From positions 124,001 to 188,000 of the forward strand of contig NZ_BDCR01000004.1 in NCBI RefSeq assembly GCF_001618385.1: a stretch of 64,000 nucleotides of DNA. The letters are read 5' to 3'. The stretch is from Paludibacter jiangxiensis (lineage in GTDB: Bacteria; Bacteroidota; Bacteroidia; Bacteroidales; Paludibacteraceae). This document shows positions 34,920 through 43,351 of this stretch, piece after piece. Below the pieces are notes generated by a model, which was not told the origin of the DNA, made no database searches, and saw only the letters and a program-made list of their open reading frames with translations. The first letter of the stretch is position 1. Each line of letters opens with the position of its first letter. The translations under genes were made by a program, and so were the position numbers.

Positions 34920-37092
34920 TTTCCAGAATGGCTTTTACATCGTTTTGCCAACCGTCATACGATTTGCCCCGCTGAGCATCCATACGGCGAAGGGCTTCGG
35001 ACGGATAACCCAACAATACAAACATGGGCAGCATTTTGTGGCACACAGCCTGCGCTTTGTCAAAGTCGTCGCTGACGAGCGTCTCTTCCAATAGTTTGTA
35101 ATTTTCAAAGGTAGAAGTCCGAAACATTTCCTTGATCTCTTCATCGTCATCTTCCAGGAAACTGTCGGTTACCGGTTCTCCTTCACCGAAAATCTCACGC
35201 AGCGACTCCAATGAGAATGGTTTTGGTAAGAAACTTTCGAACCCGAGATGATTTGCTTTTTCTGCTGTAAAATCGCTGTGACCTGTCATTATAACAACCG
35301 GAGTGGTGCCTGCTGAGGCAAGAATGTCCATCCCGGTACGTTCTCCCATTTCCATGTCGGTTAAGATAACATCGCAGTCCGTCTCCACTATTTTGTGTCC
35401 CAGTCGTGTCAGCATATCGCACGCCATTTGGGCAATTACCGGATCATCGTCATATACGGTGATTTTTTTAGTGCCTTTTTTGATTCGTATTTCAGCTTCC
35501 CGGCAGGGTATGGTAACTTTCACACTAGTGCCTTTCCCGACTTCAGAAACAACATGGATACTTCCGTATAACAAATCGATCAGTCCTTTTACCACGTACA
35601 AGCCTAAGCCGGTGCCGTGTGCCAGCGCGTTGTTGCTTTCTACCCGGGAGAAAGGTTCATAAATTTCCTCCAGCTTGTCGGCGGGGATTCCGGCTCCGGT
35701 ATCGGTTACTTTAATGAAAAGTTGATATCCGTTATGCGTAGTGTGGAGCGATATTGACCCTTCACTGGTATATTTGATAGCGTTTGACACCAGATTGATG
35801 ATGATCTGCTTGATTTTCATTTGGTCGGATTTGAGTCGAACCGTATCCGAATCGAATGTAAATTTCAGCCCTTTCTTTTCAGCCAGCGGAAGGAACATCT
35901 GACCGGTTTCCTCATTCAATTCAGCCAGAGAAAAATTGCTGGAAGTGATTTGCAACGAACCTTGTTCGAGGCTGGAGAACTCAAGCAGATTTTCCAGCAA
36001 GGCCAGAATATGCCTGGCGGAGTTTTGCATCGATTTGATGTCTTCGCCCTGCTGTCGGCGCAATTCCAGATAGCCGAGGATGGAGCCCAGCGGACTTTTA
36101 ATGTCGTGCGAAACGGAAAGTAACAGTTTGTGCCGGCTCTCCATTACCTGACGAAGGCGTTCGCGTGCTTCTTTGCCTTTGTTTACATCGTAGATAATGA
36201 GCAGTATAAACGCAAGTATAAGTCCCAGAGCCACAATACCGCCCACCACAGAAAGTGTATAGTTGCGATTGATGGATTTTTCACTTCGATCAATGGTTCC
36301 CAATACAGAATTCAGGGTTTGACGGTGTAGATCGAGTAATACACCGGCTATTTGGGTCGATATTTCTCTGTCGGATGCGATTTGACGAGCCACCTGTTGT
36401 TCAATGGCTTTCATATTCTTTTCGTAGCGTTTACCTTCAACCAGCGCCAAATCGTTCACCTCGGTCAGGATCGGTGCAGGTGCTTCGGCACCTACCTTTA
36501 CGGTATCGACTCGTACGTTCGAAATCACCATCGTGGTGTTTTTACTGGGGCTGAAAAGCTCTCCCAACCGTTTGAAAAAGCCCTTTTTCTTTTCCGGTTT
36601 TTTATAGACAGTATCTTGTTTCACCGTTACCACTCGGGAAGGAATACTTGGCAGAGGTTTGTATTTTCGAATGCGTTCACTGATGAGCGTAAGCGGATTT
36701 TTGTTCCCTAATTGACGGTTGAGAGCTGCAACTTCGGAGGTTTGGCGTGCCAACAGGATTTTGATCTGCAGTAATTTGGCTTTTCCAACAGGTTCATTGA
36801 CGGCGAGAGTGTCAATCAGTACATTGATGGAAAGTAGTTTTTTGCCGAATTTATTGATATAGGTAGTGTCGTGAGTGGAAACAAAAAGGCTTACCGAAGA
36901 TTGTGCTTCACCTACAGCATAGATCAATTCATTGGTGAGTGCAAGCACCTGATGCTGCTTTTCTATTTCTGTCCGCTGGCTGTTGATGTTGCTTCTCATG
37001 TTGTACAAAAACACAACCATCACCGCAACGGCAATTCCCGTGATAATGTACAGACCGGCAGCCTTGAAACGTATTTTATTCTCGATATTCAT
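34909..37092 (-). CDS. hybrid histidine kinase with REC and Hpt domains
   Basis: This 727-residue inner-membrane sensor is the likely partner of the convergent NtrC-type regulator. Two membrane spans (about 12-30 and 280-300) enclose a periplasmic helical CHASE3-like region. Then come HisKA (SVSHDIKSP, His329), HATPase (DTGAGIP, GTGLGLYVVKG), a REC domain with acidic YDDDP (548-550), phospho-Asp579 (ILTDMEMG) and LPKP, and a C-terminal Hpt domain with His685 (AVCHKMLPMF). The spacing from the acidic cluster to Asp579 is ~30 residues instead of ~44, so helix alpha-2 of REC appears missing. The order suggests a His-Asp-His-Asp relay ending on the NtrC-type protein. Stimulus unknown. Confidence 0.92.
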   Translation of the reverse strand: MNIENKIRFKAAGLYIITGIAVAVMVVFLYNMRSNINSQRTEIEKQHQVLALTNELIYAVGEAQSSVSLFVSTHDTTYINKFGKKLLSINVLIDTLAVNEPVGKAKLLQIKILLARQTSEVAALNRQLGNKNPLTLISERIRKYKPLPSIPSRVVTVKQDTVYKKPEKKKGFFKRLGELFSPSKNTTMVISNVRVDTVKVGAEAPAPILTEVNDLALVEGKRYEKNMKAIEQQVARQIASDREISTQIAGVLLDLHRQTLNSVLGTIDRSEKSINRNYTLSVVGGIVALGLILAFILLIIYDVNKGKEARERLRQVMESRHKLLLSVSHDIKSPLGSILGYLELRRQQGEDIKSMQNSARHILALLENLLEFSSLEQGSLQITSSNFSLAELNEETGQMFLPLAEKKGLKFTFDSDTVRLKSDQMKIKQIIINLVSNAIKYTSEGSISLHTTHNGYQLFIKVTDTGAGIPADKLEEIYEPFSRVESNNALAHGTGLGLYVVKGLIDLLYGSIHVVSEVGKGTSVKVTIPCREAEIRIKKGTKKITVYDDDPVIAQMACDMLTRLGHKIVETDCDVILTDMEMGERTGMDILASAGTTPVVIMTGHSDFTAEKANHLGFESFLPKPFSLESLREIFGEGEPVTDSFLEDDDEEIKEMFRTSTFENYKLLEETLVSDDFDKAQAVCHKMLPMFVLLGYPSEALRRMDAQRGKSYDGWQNDVKAILEIKV

Positions 37093-37096
37093 GTCG

Positions 37097-37104
37097 CAAA
37101 GGTA
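37097..37104 (-). promoter_or_regulatory. -7 promoter element abutting the hybrid kinase start
   Basis: TACCTTTG on the minus strand ends 4 bp before the ATG at 37092. Transcription from it would begin at or inside the start codon, suggesting a leaderless mRNA or a different true start. Confidence 0.4.
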
Positions 37105-37189
37105 GAGATAAATTTGAGGATATTTTTGCCTTTGTTGGTTGTGTTTGGATTCTTAGCTGACGAAAAAGGGACGTCGTATTTTTACTTAA

Positions 37190-37309
37190 CGCTGTAAGCG
37201 TTTTCCCGCGACAGGGAAACCGCTACGCGGTTCAGAATGCATATTGCCTCTCTCGTGCTTGCACCCCGATGAATCGGGGCGTTATTTTTGGGTTACGACT
37301 TTGTCGTAA
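37190..37309. repeat. cluster of five short palindromes
   Basis: Within 120 bp of the gap 37093-37471 there are five unrelated perfect hairpins: CGCTGTAAGCG, TTTCCC(GCGACA)GGGAAA, AACCGCTACGCGGTT, CCCCGATGAATCGGGG and TTACGACTTTGTCGTAA. They are not copies of one unit, so this is not a CRISPR or tandem repeat. It may be a folded non-coding element or an assembled REP-like repeat. No gene is seen in this gap. Confidence 0.65.
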
Positions 37310-37408
37310 GAAGCCTCTTGGGTTATTATGCTTATGTTGCAGACAGTCAAGTGGTTCTTGATTGTTTGGATTGTTACGGATAAACTGCTTGAAGTTTGTG
37401 CGTTGACA

Positions 37409-37444
37409 TAAAAAAGGCTGCCCGAAAATTATTCAGACAGCCTT
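37409..37444 (-). terminator. terminator after aldose 1-epimerase
   Basis: On the minus strand AAGGCTGTCTGA pairs with TCGGGCAGCCTT (two G-T wobbles) around a 7-base loop, followed by TTTTTT. It is 28 bp after the stop. Confidence 0.85.
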
Positions 37445-37471
37445 AAACTCTTCGTTATTGACCCAAATATG

Positions 37472-38638
37472 TTATTTCTTTACAGAGAATTTGTAAATGG
37501 TTGTAGTGTTGTACACTTTACCCGGAGCCAGTTCGATAGAAGCGAAGTTCTTGTGGTTAGGAGCATCGGGGAAGTGTTGTGTTTCGAGGCAAAGTGCAGT
37601 GCGGTAAGCATCTTTGATGCCGTTTTTGAATGCGCTAGAACCATTCATAAAGTTACCGGCATAGAATTGCAGACCCGGTTCTACGGTGTAAACATCCATC
37701 ACGATGCCCGATTTGTCGCCGGTAAGAGTGCAAGCTTTGAATATTTCGCCCGGCTTGCCGTTAAGTACGAAATTGTGGTCGTAACCTTTGCCGAATTTCA
37801 ATTGTTGATTGCCTTTATCGTTGATGCGTTCGCCGATAGCAGTAGCTTTGTTGAAGTCGAACGGAGTACCTGCAACCGGAGCTAATTCACCGGTAGGAAT
37901 CAATGTGCTGTCAACCGGAGTCATTTTGTCTGCGTTGATCTGCAACAGGTGATCGAGGATCGTACCGCTGCCTTCACCGTTCAGGTTATAGTAAGCATGG
38001 TTGGTAAGGTTGACAATCGTTTTTTTGTCGGTAGTAGCTGTATACTCCATTTTCAGGCCGTTATCGGCAGTAGCGGTATAAGTTACTTTGATGCTCAAAT
38101 TGCCGGGGTAGTGGCCTTCGCCGTCTTTCGATAGGTAGCTCAATACCAGTGTTGAGTCATTCGGTTGAGCTGCATCCCAAACTACGTCCTGATAACCGGC
38201 TTTGCCACCGTGGAGTGAGTTAGGACCATCGTTTGTATCCAGTTGATATGCTTTGCCGTCAACTGTGAATTGACCTTTGGCGATACGATTGCCTACGCGG
38301 CCAATCAATGCACCATAATATTGAGCCAATGGATTGGTATATTCTTTCAATGTAGCATGGCCAACCACCACGTCGGTAGCTTTACCGTTTTTGTCAGAAA
38401 CAACCAGACCGACGATACGTCCGCCATAGTTGGTAATATAGGCCGTTAAGCCACTTTTATTTTTTACTGTGTAGAGCGAAACGGCTTTGCCATTGATTGT
38501 ATCCGTAAAGTTCTTCTTTTCAGGAGTTACAACTTTGATAGAATCGGATTGGTCTGCCTTTTTTGCCGAAGAGTGGCAGGAGGTAAATCCAAAAGTTAGC
38601 GCCGACAGGCACAAAGTGGTCAGGATTGTTTTCTTCAT
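37472..38638 (-). CDS. galM: aldose 1-epimerase (mutarotase), lipoprotein
   Basis: The enzyme interconverts alpha and beta anomers of hexoses such as galactose and glucose. It has 388 residues. A signal peptide with lipobox (GFTSC, Cys20) predicts membrane anchoring outside the cytoplasm, which is common for Bacteroidetes GalM but unlike E. coli. Family motifs: TAYITNYGGRIVGL, QYYGALIGRVGNRIAKGQF, NDGPNSLHGGKAGYQ with the catalytic His, NLTNHAYYNLNG with the second His, and the acidic VYTVEPGLQFYAGNF near the catalytic Glu. It has its own terminator and no visible sugar operon partner. Confidence 0.93.
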   Translation of the reverse strand: MKKTILTTLCLSALTFGFTSCHSSAKKADQSDSIKVVTPEKKNFTDTINGKAVSLYTVKNKSGLTAYITNYGGRIVGLVVSDKNGKATDVVVGHATLKEYTNPLAQYYGALIGRVGNRIAKGQFTVDGKAYQLDTNDGPNSLHGGKAGYQDVVWDAAQPNDSTLVLSYLSKDGEGHYPGNLSIKVTYTATADNGLKMEYTATTDKKTIVNLTNHAYYNLNGEGSGTILDHLLQINADKMTPVDSTLIPTGELAPVAGTPFDFNKATAIGERINDKGNQQLKFGKGYDHNFVLNGKPGEIFKACTLTGDKSGIVMDVYTVEPGLQFYAGNFMNGSSAFKNGIKDAYRTALCLETQHFPDAPNHKNFASIELAPGKVYNTTTIYKFSVKK

Positions 38639-38892
38639 ACGATATTGATTTATAAGTGTTGGGTTTGTGTATTTGCTTTACTGAAAAATGCGCTGTAAAA
38701 TTCGTACATGTTCCTGATATTTGCAAATAATAAGTGTAAAAATTACAAATATTTTTTTGAAGTCAAAGGAAAGAGAGAGAGCGCACGCTTCATCTTTCGA
38801 TAATCAAAAAGAAAATTAACAAAAATACGAGTGAATTGAAAATGAATTTGTAGATTTGAAGCGCGTAATAATTAACCAGTATTTTCGACTTT
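38639..38892. other. AT-rich intergenic region upstream of galM
   Basis: No gene or clear promoter is seen. The sequence is strongly A-rich, with an ACAAATA-type inverted tract around 38722-38752. It leads into the repeat-family fragment at 38893. Confidence 0.3.
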
Positions 38893-38926
38893 CGACCACT
38901 CGGGATTGCAAATCCGACGGGACGAG
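38893..38926 (+). repeat. repeat-family fragment upstream of gene 38991
   Basis: GGGATTGCAAATCC followed by CCGACGGGACGAG (38914-38926) matches the gene-proximal end of copies A and B, here on the plus strand. It points at the gene starting 64 bp downstream. The outer part of the repeat is missing or decayed. Confidence 0.65.
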
Positions 38927-38990
38927 AAAATATGAGAGACTGTGTAATACATCCATAGGTGTTGTAGCTTATGGTAAAACAGAAGCGAAT

Positions 38991-39557
38991 ATGAGAAGAT
39001 TGTTAATAATAGGAATTCTTATTTTTACGACAATGTATGGTAAGGCATCGCAACAGGATGAGACTGTATGCCGACAAATAGTTGTTGATTTTTATAAATG
39101 GTATAGTCAAAAATTATCTAGTAATAATGCTTCTGAGTTTCAACCAAAATTTGCACAAGACGAAAATGGTTATACGACATTAGACTTCACGGCATATGTG
39201 AAAAATCTAAAGAGAATGAAATGTTCTGATAGTTTTATAAACCGTGAAATTGAAAGCTATACACTTTGCATTGAGAACTTAAAGAAAATAAAATATAGAG
39301 AAATTGAAGATAAATTGCCGGATTTATCTGACTATGAAAATATAAAATGTGATTTTTTCAATATACACAGATGGACGATGAGTATGGAAAATTTTTCAGG
39401 TGTTGAGATAAAAAAGACTACTGTACAAAAAGATAAATCTGTTGTCTATGGAATAATTTATGAGGATACTCCAGATAAAAAGTATTACTATGGCAATGTT
39501 GTTGTTACATTACTCAAAATTGGAAATATTTGGATGATAGATGATATAAAAATATGA
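38991..39557 (+). CDS. hypothetical secreted protein, DUF3828-like
   Basis: The 188-residue protein starts at ATG 38991. The longer open frame begins in the repeat and translates it (RDCKSDGT), so it is rejected. MRRLLIIGILIFTTMYGKAS is a signal peptide. The mature N-terminus VCRQIVVDFYKWYSQKL and the C-terminus VVVTLLKIGNIWMIDDIKI resemble small Bacteroidetes DUF3828-type proteins of unknown function, some of which occur as immunity or neighbour proteins of secretion systems. No effector gene is nearby. It is very AT-rich and flanked on both sides by inverted copies of the repeat end. Confidence 0.65.
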   Translation: MRRLLIIGILIFTTMYGKASQQDETVCRQIVVDFYKWYSQKLSSNNASEFQPKFAQDENGYTTLDFTAYVKNLKRMKCSDSFINREIESYTLCIENLKKIKYREIEDKLPDLSDYENIKCDFFNIHRWTMSMENFSGVEIKKTTVQKDKSVVYGIIYEDTPDKKYYYGNVVVTLLKIGNIWMIDDIKI

Positions 39558-39562
39558 AATTC

Positions 39563-39742
39563 TCGTTTCGTCGGATTTGCAATCCGACGACGGAATGTAG
39601 TATAGGGATCTGCGATCCCGTAAATATAAAATTCAAAAGAAAAGCTTATGAGCATTGCACACAGGGTGAATGGGCTTGATACCCGTAGTAGTTGTGTAAT
39701 TATCGGATTATAAATTCTAATACCCGATTCCGACGGGACGAG
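39563..39742. repeat. ~180 bp repeat element with inverted ends
   Basis: The left end CTCGTTTCGTCGG and right end CCGACGGGACGAG (39730-39742) are inverted repeats with two mismatches. The left part carries the perfect CGTCGGATT-TGC-AATCCGACG hairpin. The right part (TAGTAGTTGT, ATTATCGGATT, TACCCGATTCC) matches the inside of copies A and B with a short deletion. It separates two AT-rich orphan genes and ends 16 bp before the second one. Confidence 0.65.
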
Positions 39743-39758
39743 ATAAACATAATAGACA

Positions 39759-40760
39759 GTGAGATCAATAAATAAAAAGAAAAAAAAGAAAATTGTAGGA
39801 ATTGGTTTGACACCATTTTTGATTGTTGTAGGTGTAATTGGTTTGTTACTAACGGTGTATATTGGCTATCGAGCTTCATTAACTGACAGAAAATTGTTCT
39901 CCTTAAGCCTACTTGCATTATTTGCAGGGCTTCTTTTTGAGAGCTTTAGAATTTCTGACAACTGGAAGACCGTAATCGGAATTTTTTGTGGAGCTTATCT
40001 ATTGAGTTTGTTCTGTTTTTTACCAGGAAAACACGAATTTGATTACAATTTTGAGAACCATATAGAAATTTGGCCATATTCTTTTATATTTTTGTTTGCA
40101 CTGATTTTTGCAATTATTCATAAAGATAGAGTTACTGCTAAACTTACAGAAGGAACTACTTTGTTACTTTCGATTTCATTAATATACTGGGCGTTTGACT
40201 ATGGATTAATGAATTATCATAACTGGTTTTCCATTTCCCTAATGATACTTGGATTTTTACTTGCAACCTTTTCTATAATTAATGCATTGACACATATACG
40301 CCTTTCAAGGACAAACAGATTAGTATTAAGCGTTTGGAGTACAGTGATCATGTTTGCATTTGCAATTGACAATATCATTCGTGTATTTTGCAATCCAAGC
40401 ATTGAAAGTTCGCCGTATTTATCAGAAAGCCTCTACATTGGCACGCAATATTTTTTATTGGGCGTTTCTGCTGTATATATCATGCAGAACTATATGTTGT
40501 TAGTAGCCTTTCTCCCAAGCAGAAATAGTAATTACAAAGATGATTTTAGAGAAAATAAGGAAGACCATATTAATCGTTATTCGGATAAACAGATCAATAT
40601 TGGACAATCCATTTTTTGTATCATATTTACGGTAACAGTTTATTGGTTAAATTATAAATTTCAATTTTTGCCAAGACATACCATGATTTGGCTTGTGTTT
40701 TTGACTTTTCCAATGATTTTGTATGTGATAACATTATTCAATAGTCAAAGAAACTGCTGA
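39759..40760 (+). CDS. hypothetical polytopic membrane protein
   Basis: The family is not recognised. This 333-residue protein starts at a GTG 16 bp after the repeat and opens with a run of lysines (NKKKKKKIVG) before the first of about nine hydrophobic segments, e.g. FLIVVGVIGLLLTVYIGY, SFIFLFALIFAIIH and LVFLTFPMILYVITLF. A hydrophilic loop (RNSNYKDDFRENKEDHIN) separates the last two. It has no known transporter or enzyme motif. It is AT-rich like other repeat-flanked genes. The span 40761-40928 after it holds only decayed repeat-like sequence (CGGGACACCGCTGTCAGTCG). Confidence 0.62.
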   Translation: MRSINKKKKKKIVGIGLTPFLIVVGVIGLLLTVYIGYRASLTDRKLFSLSLLALFAGLLFESFRISDNWKTVIGIFCGAYLLSLFCFLPGKHEFDYNFENHIEIWPYSFIFLFALIFAIIHKDRVTAKLTEGTTLLLSISLIYWAFDYGLMNYHNWFSISLMILGFLLATFSIINALTHIRLSRTNRLVLSVWSTVIMFAFAIDNIIRVFCNPSIESSPYLSESLYIGTQYFLLGVSAVYIMQNYMLLVAFLPSRNSNYKDDFRENKEDHINRYSDKQINIGQSIFCIIFTVTVYWLNYKFQFLPRHTMIWLVFLTFPMILYVITLFNSQRNC

Positions 40761-40928
40761 TAGCACTAGGTATATATCATGCTGGGGTTGCCGTGGTTTT
40801 CGGGACACCGCTGTCAGTCGGGACTACCCGCCCAATGACCAAACCTCTGTTGTTAAGGGCAAGTTAGAATGAATGCTAGAATCGGGATATTTTTTACCTG
40901 ATAACCAAACTTAATAAAACTCAAGCTT

Positions 40929-41561
40929 ATGAAGATAGTTGTATTCGGTGCAAGTGGAAAGACAGGCCGGTTATTAATAGAAGAAGCATTAACATCGGGT
41001 TATGAAGTAATTGCTTATGTCCGAAACAAAGAGTCTGTAAAATCAGTTCATCCAAATTTAAGAGTTGTTGCAGGTCAACTCAATGAAAAGGAAAAACTTA
41101 AATCGGTCATTATCGGATCGGATGCCTGTATCTCTACTCTGGGTGGAGCATCTCTGACAAAACACAATCACGGAATAATAGAAGGCATTGATAATATCGT
41201 CGATATAATGGAAGAAGTGAATGTGAAGCGCTTTATCTATTTATCGAGTATCGGTGTCGGAAATAGTCGCCAGTACATGGCACAACCCGCTCGTTTTTTG
41301 ATTGCCGATTTAATGCTTCGTGTACCTTTGGCTGATCACAATGCAAACGAAAGCCGGATCACTCAAAGTCAACTCGAATGGACGATCATCCGTCCCGGTG
41401 GTTTAACCGATGGAGCAAAGTCTGAGAATCTCAAACATGGTACGGAATATACAAAACTAAAAGGAAACCTAAGTATTTCACGTTCAAGTGTGGCCACTTT
41501 TATTTTAAATCAATTCACCGATAGTATCTATGTGAATAAATGCGTTTGGTTGTATGAATAA
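40929..41561 (+). CDS. NAD(P)H-binding protein, atypical SDR (NmrA/YwnB type)
   Basis: The 210-residue protein has an N-terminal Rossmann motif, VVFGASGKTGRLLIEEAL, characteristic of atypical SDRs of the NAD(P)-binding_10 group. YLSSIGVGNSRQYMAQPAR corresponds to the region of the degenerate active site, and ESRITQSQLEWTIIRPGGL is the family-typical segment. Such proteins are flavin reductase-like, sugar epimerase-like or redox-sensing; the role here is unknown. It lies alone between repeat remnants, with no operon partner. Confidence 0.85.
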   Translation: MKIVVFGASGKTGRLLIEEALTSGYEVIAYVRNKESVKSVHPNLRVVAGQLNEKEKLKSVIIGSDACISTLGGASLTKHNHGIIEGIDNIVDIMEEVNVKRFIYLSSIGVGNSRQYMAQPARFLIADLMLRVPLADHNANESRITQSQLEWTIIRPGGLTDGAKSENLKHGTEYTKLKGNLSISRSSVATFILNQFTDSIYVNKCVWLYE

Positions 41562-41765
41562 ATCAGTGTGAATGCTAATGTTGAAAGTTTTATAAATGGA
41601 GATGAATAGAGAAAACTGTCGCTGGTAAAGACTATATTCAATAAGGTTTTCAGTGTAAATACAAGATTATGTTCCCCGTTCTCCGAAGTGTTTAAAGCAG
41701 ATTGGGGTTCGGTGTATGGTCCCCGTTAGGCGCAAGCTGACCAAAAAGGAAACCTCCGCTACCAC

Positions 41766-41792
41766 CCGTGATCGCAAATCCGACGGGACGAG
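41766..41792 (+). repeat. repeat-family fragment upstream of GH28
   Basis: GATCGCAAATC followed by CCGACGGGACGAG (41780-41792) is the same repeat end, plus orientation, 57 bp before the GH28 start. The region 41562-41765 before it shows no gene. Confidence 0.6.
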
Positions 41793-41849
41793 ATATGGCG
41801 AAGATCGTAGCCGAGGATCTGGAACAGCTTGAAAAAAACAGTTAATTAT

Positions 41850-43211
41850 ATGATATTCAATTATAAAGTGCTCTTTTGTTCTTTTGCTTTAGTCCTCTTT
41901 ACGACGCAGACGTTTGCAGCCAAACCGATCTACGATGTTTATAGATTTGGTGCTGTGGGCGATGGCAAAACTAACGACCGCATTGCCATTCAGCGAGCTA
42001 TCGACCGTTGCTCGGGAAGCGGCGGCACCGTGTTACTGCGTAAAGGAACATTCCTTACCGGGCAGTTAAAACTGGGCAGTAACATGACGCTTTGCATAGA
42101 TTCTTCAGCTACGCTTCTGGGTATCATGTCCGATAGCGAGACTGATTATCCGCATCATATGATTGAAACGGTATATCCCAACCGGATGAAAGACGATTGC
42201 CAGCGCCGTCTGATCTACGGAAACCATCTGCACAACGTACGGGTGACTGGTGGTGGAACTATCAACGGACAAGGTGATTATACACCGTGGATGCATGTAA
42301 AGGATATTGGGACGGAAAAAGACCGGCCTTCTATCTTTGCTTTTGTGGGGTGTCAGAATATCACCGTAAGCAACCTGTCGTTGCAGAAGCCAGCTTGCTG
42401 GACACAGGTCTATATCGAATCGGACAGTATTACGCTTCGGGGACTGAAAGTCAATACCGGCCGTCTCACACCCAATCGCGATGGTATTGACATTGTGGAT
42501 TGCCACAAAGTGTTGATCGAAGATTGCGATATTCAGGCGGAAGATGATGGCATTTGCTTCAAAAGCGGTAGCGAATATGGCTGCAAAGAGGTAACGGTAA
42601 GGCGATGCCGCATCGACAAACTGAACGTACCTGCAGGCAATTGCTTCAAGCTGGGAACCGACGGCTTAGGTTCGTTTGTGAATTTCGACGTTTCGGAATT
42701 GACCCTGAAAAATGCAGCGCAGAATACGGGTCTGTGTATCGAATCGATGGATGGCGCGCTGATCGATAACCTGAAATTCAATAATTGCAATATAACCAAC
42801 TGCGGACAAGCCGTTTTTGTAATGCTGGCCGACCGCAAACGGACTGTTCCCGGACGGGAGAAACGTATCGGTGCTGTTTCGAATATCAGCTTCAAAAATA
42901 TAACCGCCAGAAACTTTACCCATCAATATCCATCTATAATTACCGGCGTAAAAGGGCACAATGTGCAGAATGTCAGTTTTGAAAATTGTAACTTCGTGCT
43001 GAAAGGAGGCGTTCGGGAAACCAATCAAACCGTGATGGAATACGATGGCAAATACCCCGAGGGTAGTTATTTCGGCGATACCGGGGCTTATGCTTTCTTT
43101 CTCCGTCATGTCGACAGCGTATCATTTGTCAATTGCAAAATTTCATCAGAACAACCCGATGCCCGTCCCTGGATGGTGCAGGATGATGTGAAGAGTGAGG
43201 TTGTCAGATAA
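41850..43211 (+). CDS. GH28 polygalacturonase-like glycosidase
   Basis: This is a right-handed beta-helix enzyme that usually hydrolyses galacturonans. It has 453 residues from ATG 41850 (MIFNYKVLFCSF...TTQTFAA, a signal peptide); a TTG seven codons upstream is less likely. The motifs follow the GH28 order: YRFGAVGDGKTNDRIAIQRAI at the N-terminus, NRDGIDIVDC (NxD), QAEDDGICFKSG (paired Asp), and GNCFKLGTDG where many members have GHG/GxxK. The altered third motif leaves the substrate open; exo-acting rhamnogalacturonan or xylogalacturonan types are possible. No pectin locus genes are adjacent. Confidence 0.85.
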   Translation: MIFNYKVLFCSFALVLFTTQTFAAKPIYDVYRFGAVGDGKTNDRIAIQRAIDRCSGSGGTVLLRKGTFLTGQLKLGSNMTLCIDSSATLLGIMSDSETDYPHHMIETVYPNRMKDDCQRRLIYGNHLHNVRVTGGGTINGQGDYTPWMHVKDIGTEKDRPSIFAFVGCQNITVSNLSLQKPACWTQVYIESDSITLRGLKVNTGRLTPNRDGIDIVDCHKVLIEDCDIQAEDDGICFKSGSEYGCKEVTVRRCRIDKLNVPAGNCFKLGTDGLGSFVNFDVSELTLKNAAQNTGLCIESMDGALIDNLKFNNCNITNCGQAVFVMLADRKRTVPGREKRIGAVSNISFKNITARNFTHQYPSIITGVKGHNVQNVSFENCNFVLKGGVRETNQTVMEYDGKYPEGSYFGDTGAYAFFLRHVDSVSFVNCKISSEQPDARPWMVQDDVKSEVVR

Positions 43212-43300
43212 TCTATTTGATATGCCCGGTATATCACAAACATACCTTCTGAAATAGCCGAATTCAATGACTTTTAACGCAATGGATATTCATTGAAGGA

Positions 43301-43331
43301 TTGACTTTAAATGTTGGATTGAGTAACTTTG
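43301..43331 (+). promoter_or_regulatory. promoter for the small membrane protein
   Basis: TTG at 43301 and TAACTTTG at 43324-43331 are separated by 20 bp, a fair match to the Bacteroidetes TTTG-N19-21-TAnnTTTG form, 20 bp before the start at 43352. Confidence 0.55.
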
Positions 43332-43351
43332 AGGATAAAATAGCTTGAATT

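Noticed and set aside
37190-37309. CRISPR-like look of spaced palindromes
   Set aside because: The palindromes differ in sequence and have no constant repeat or spacer length; no cas genes are in the window.
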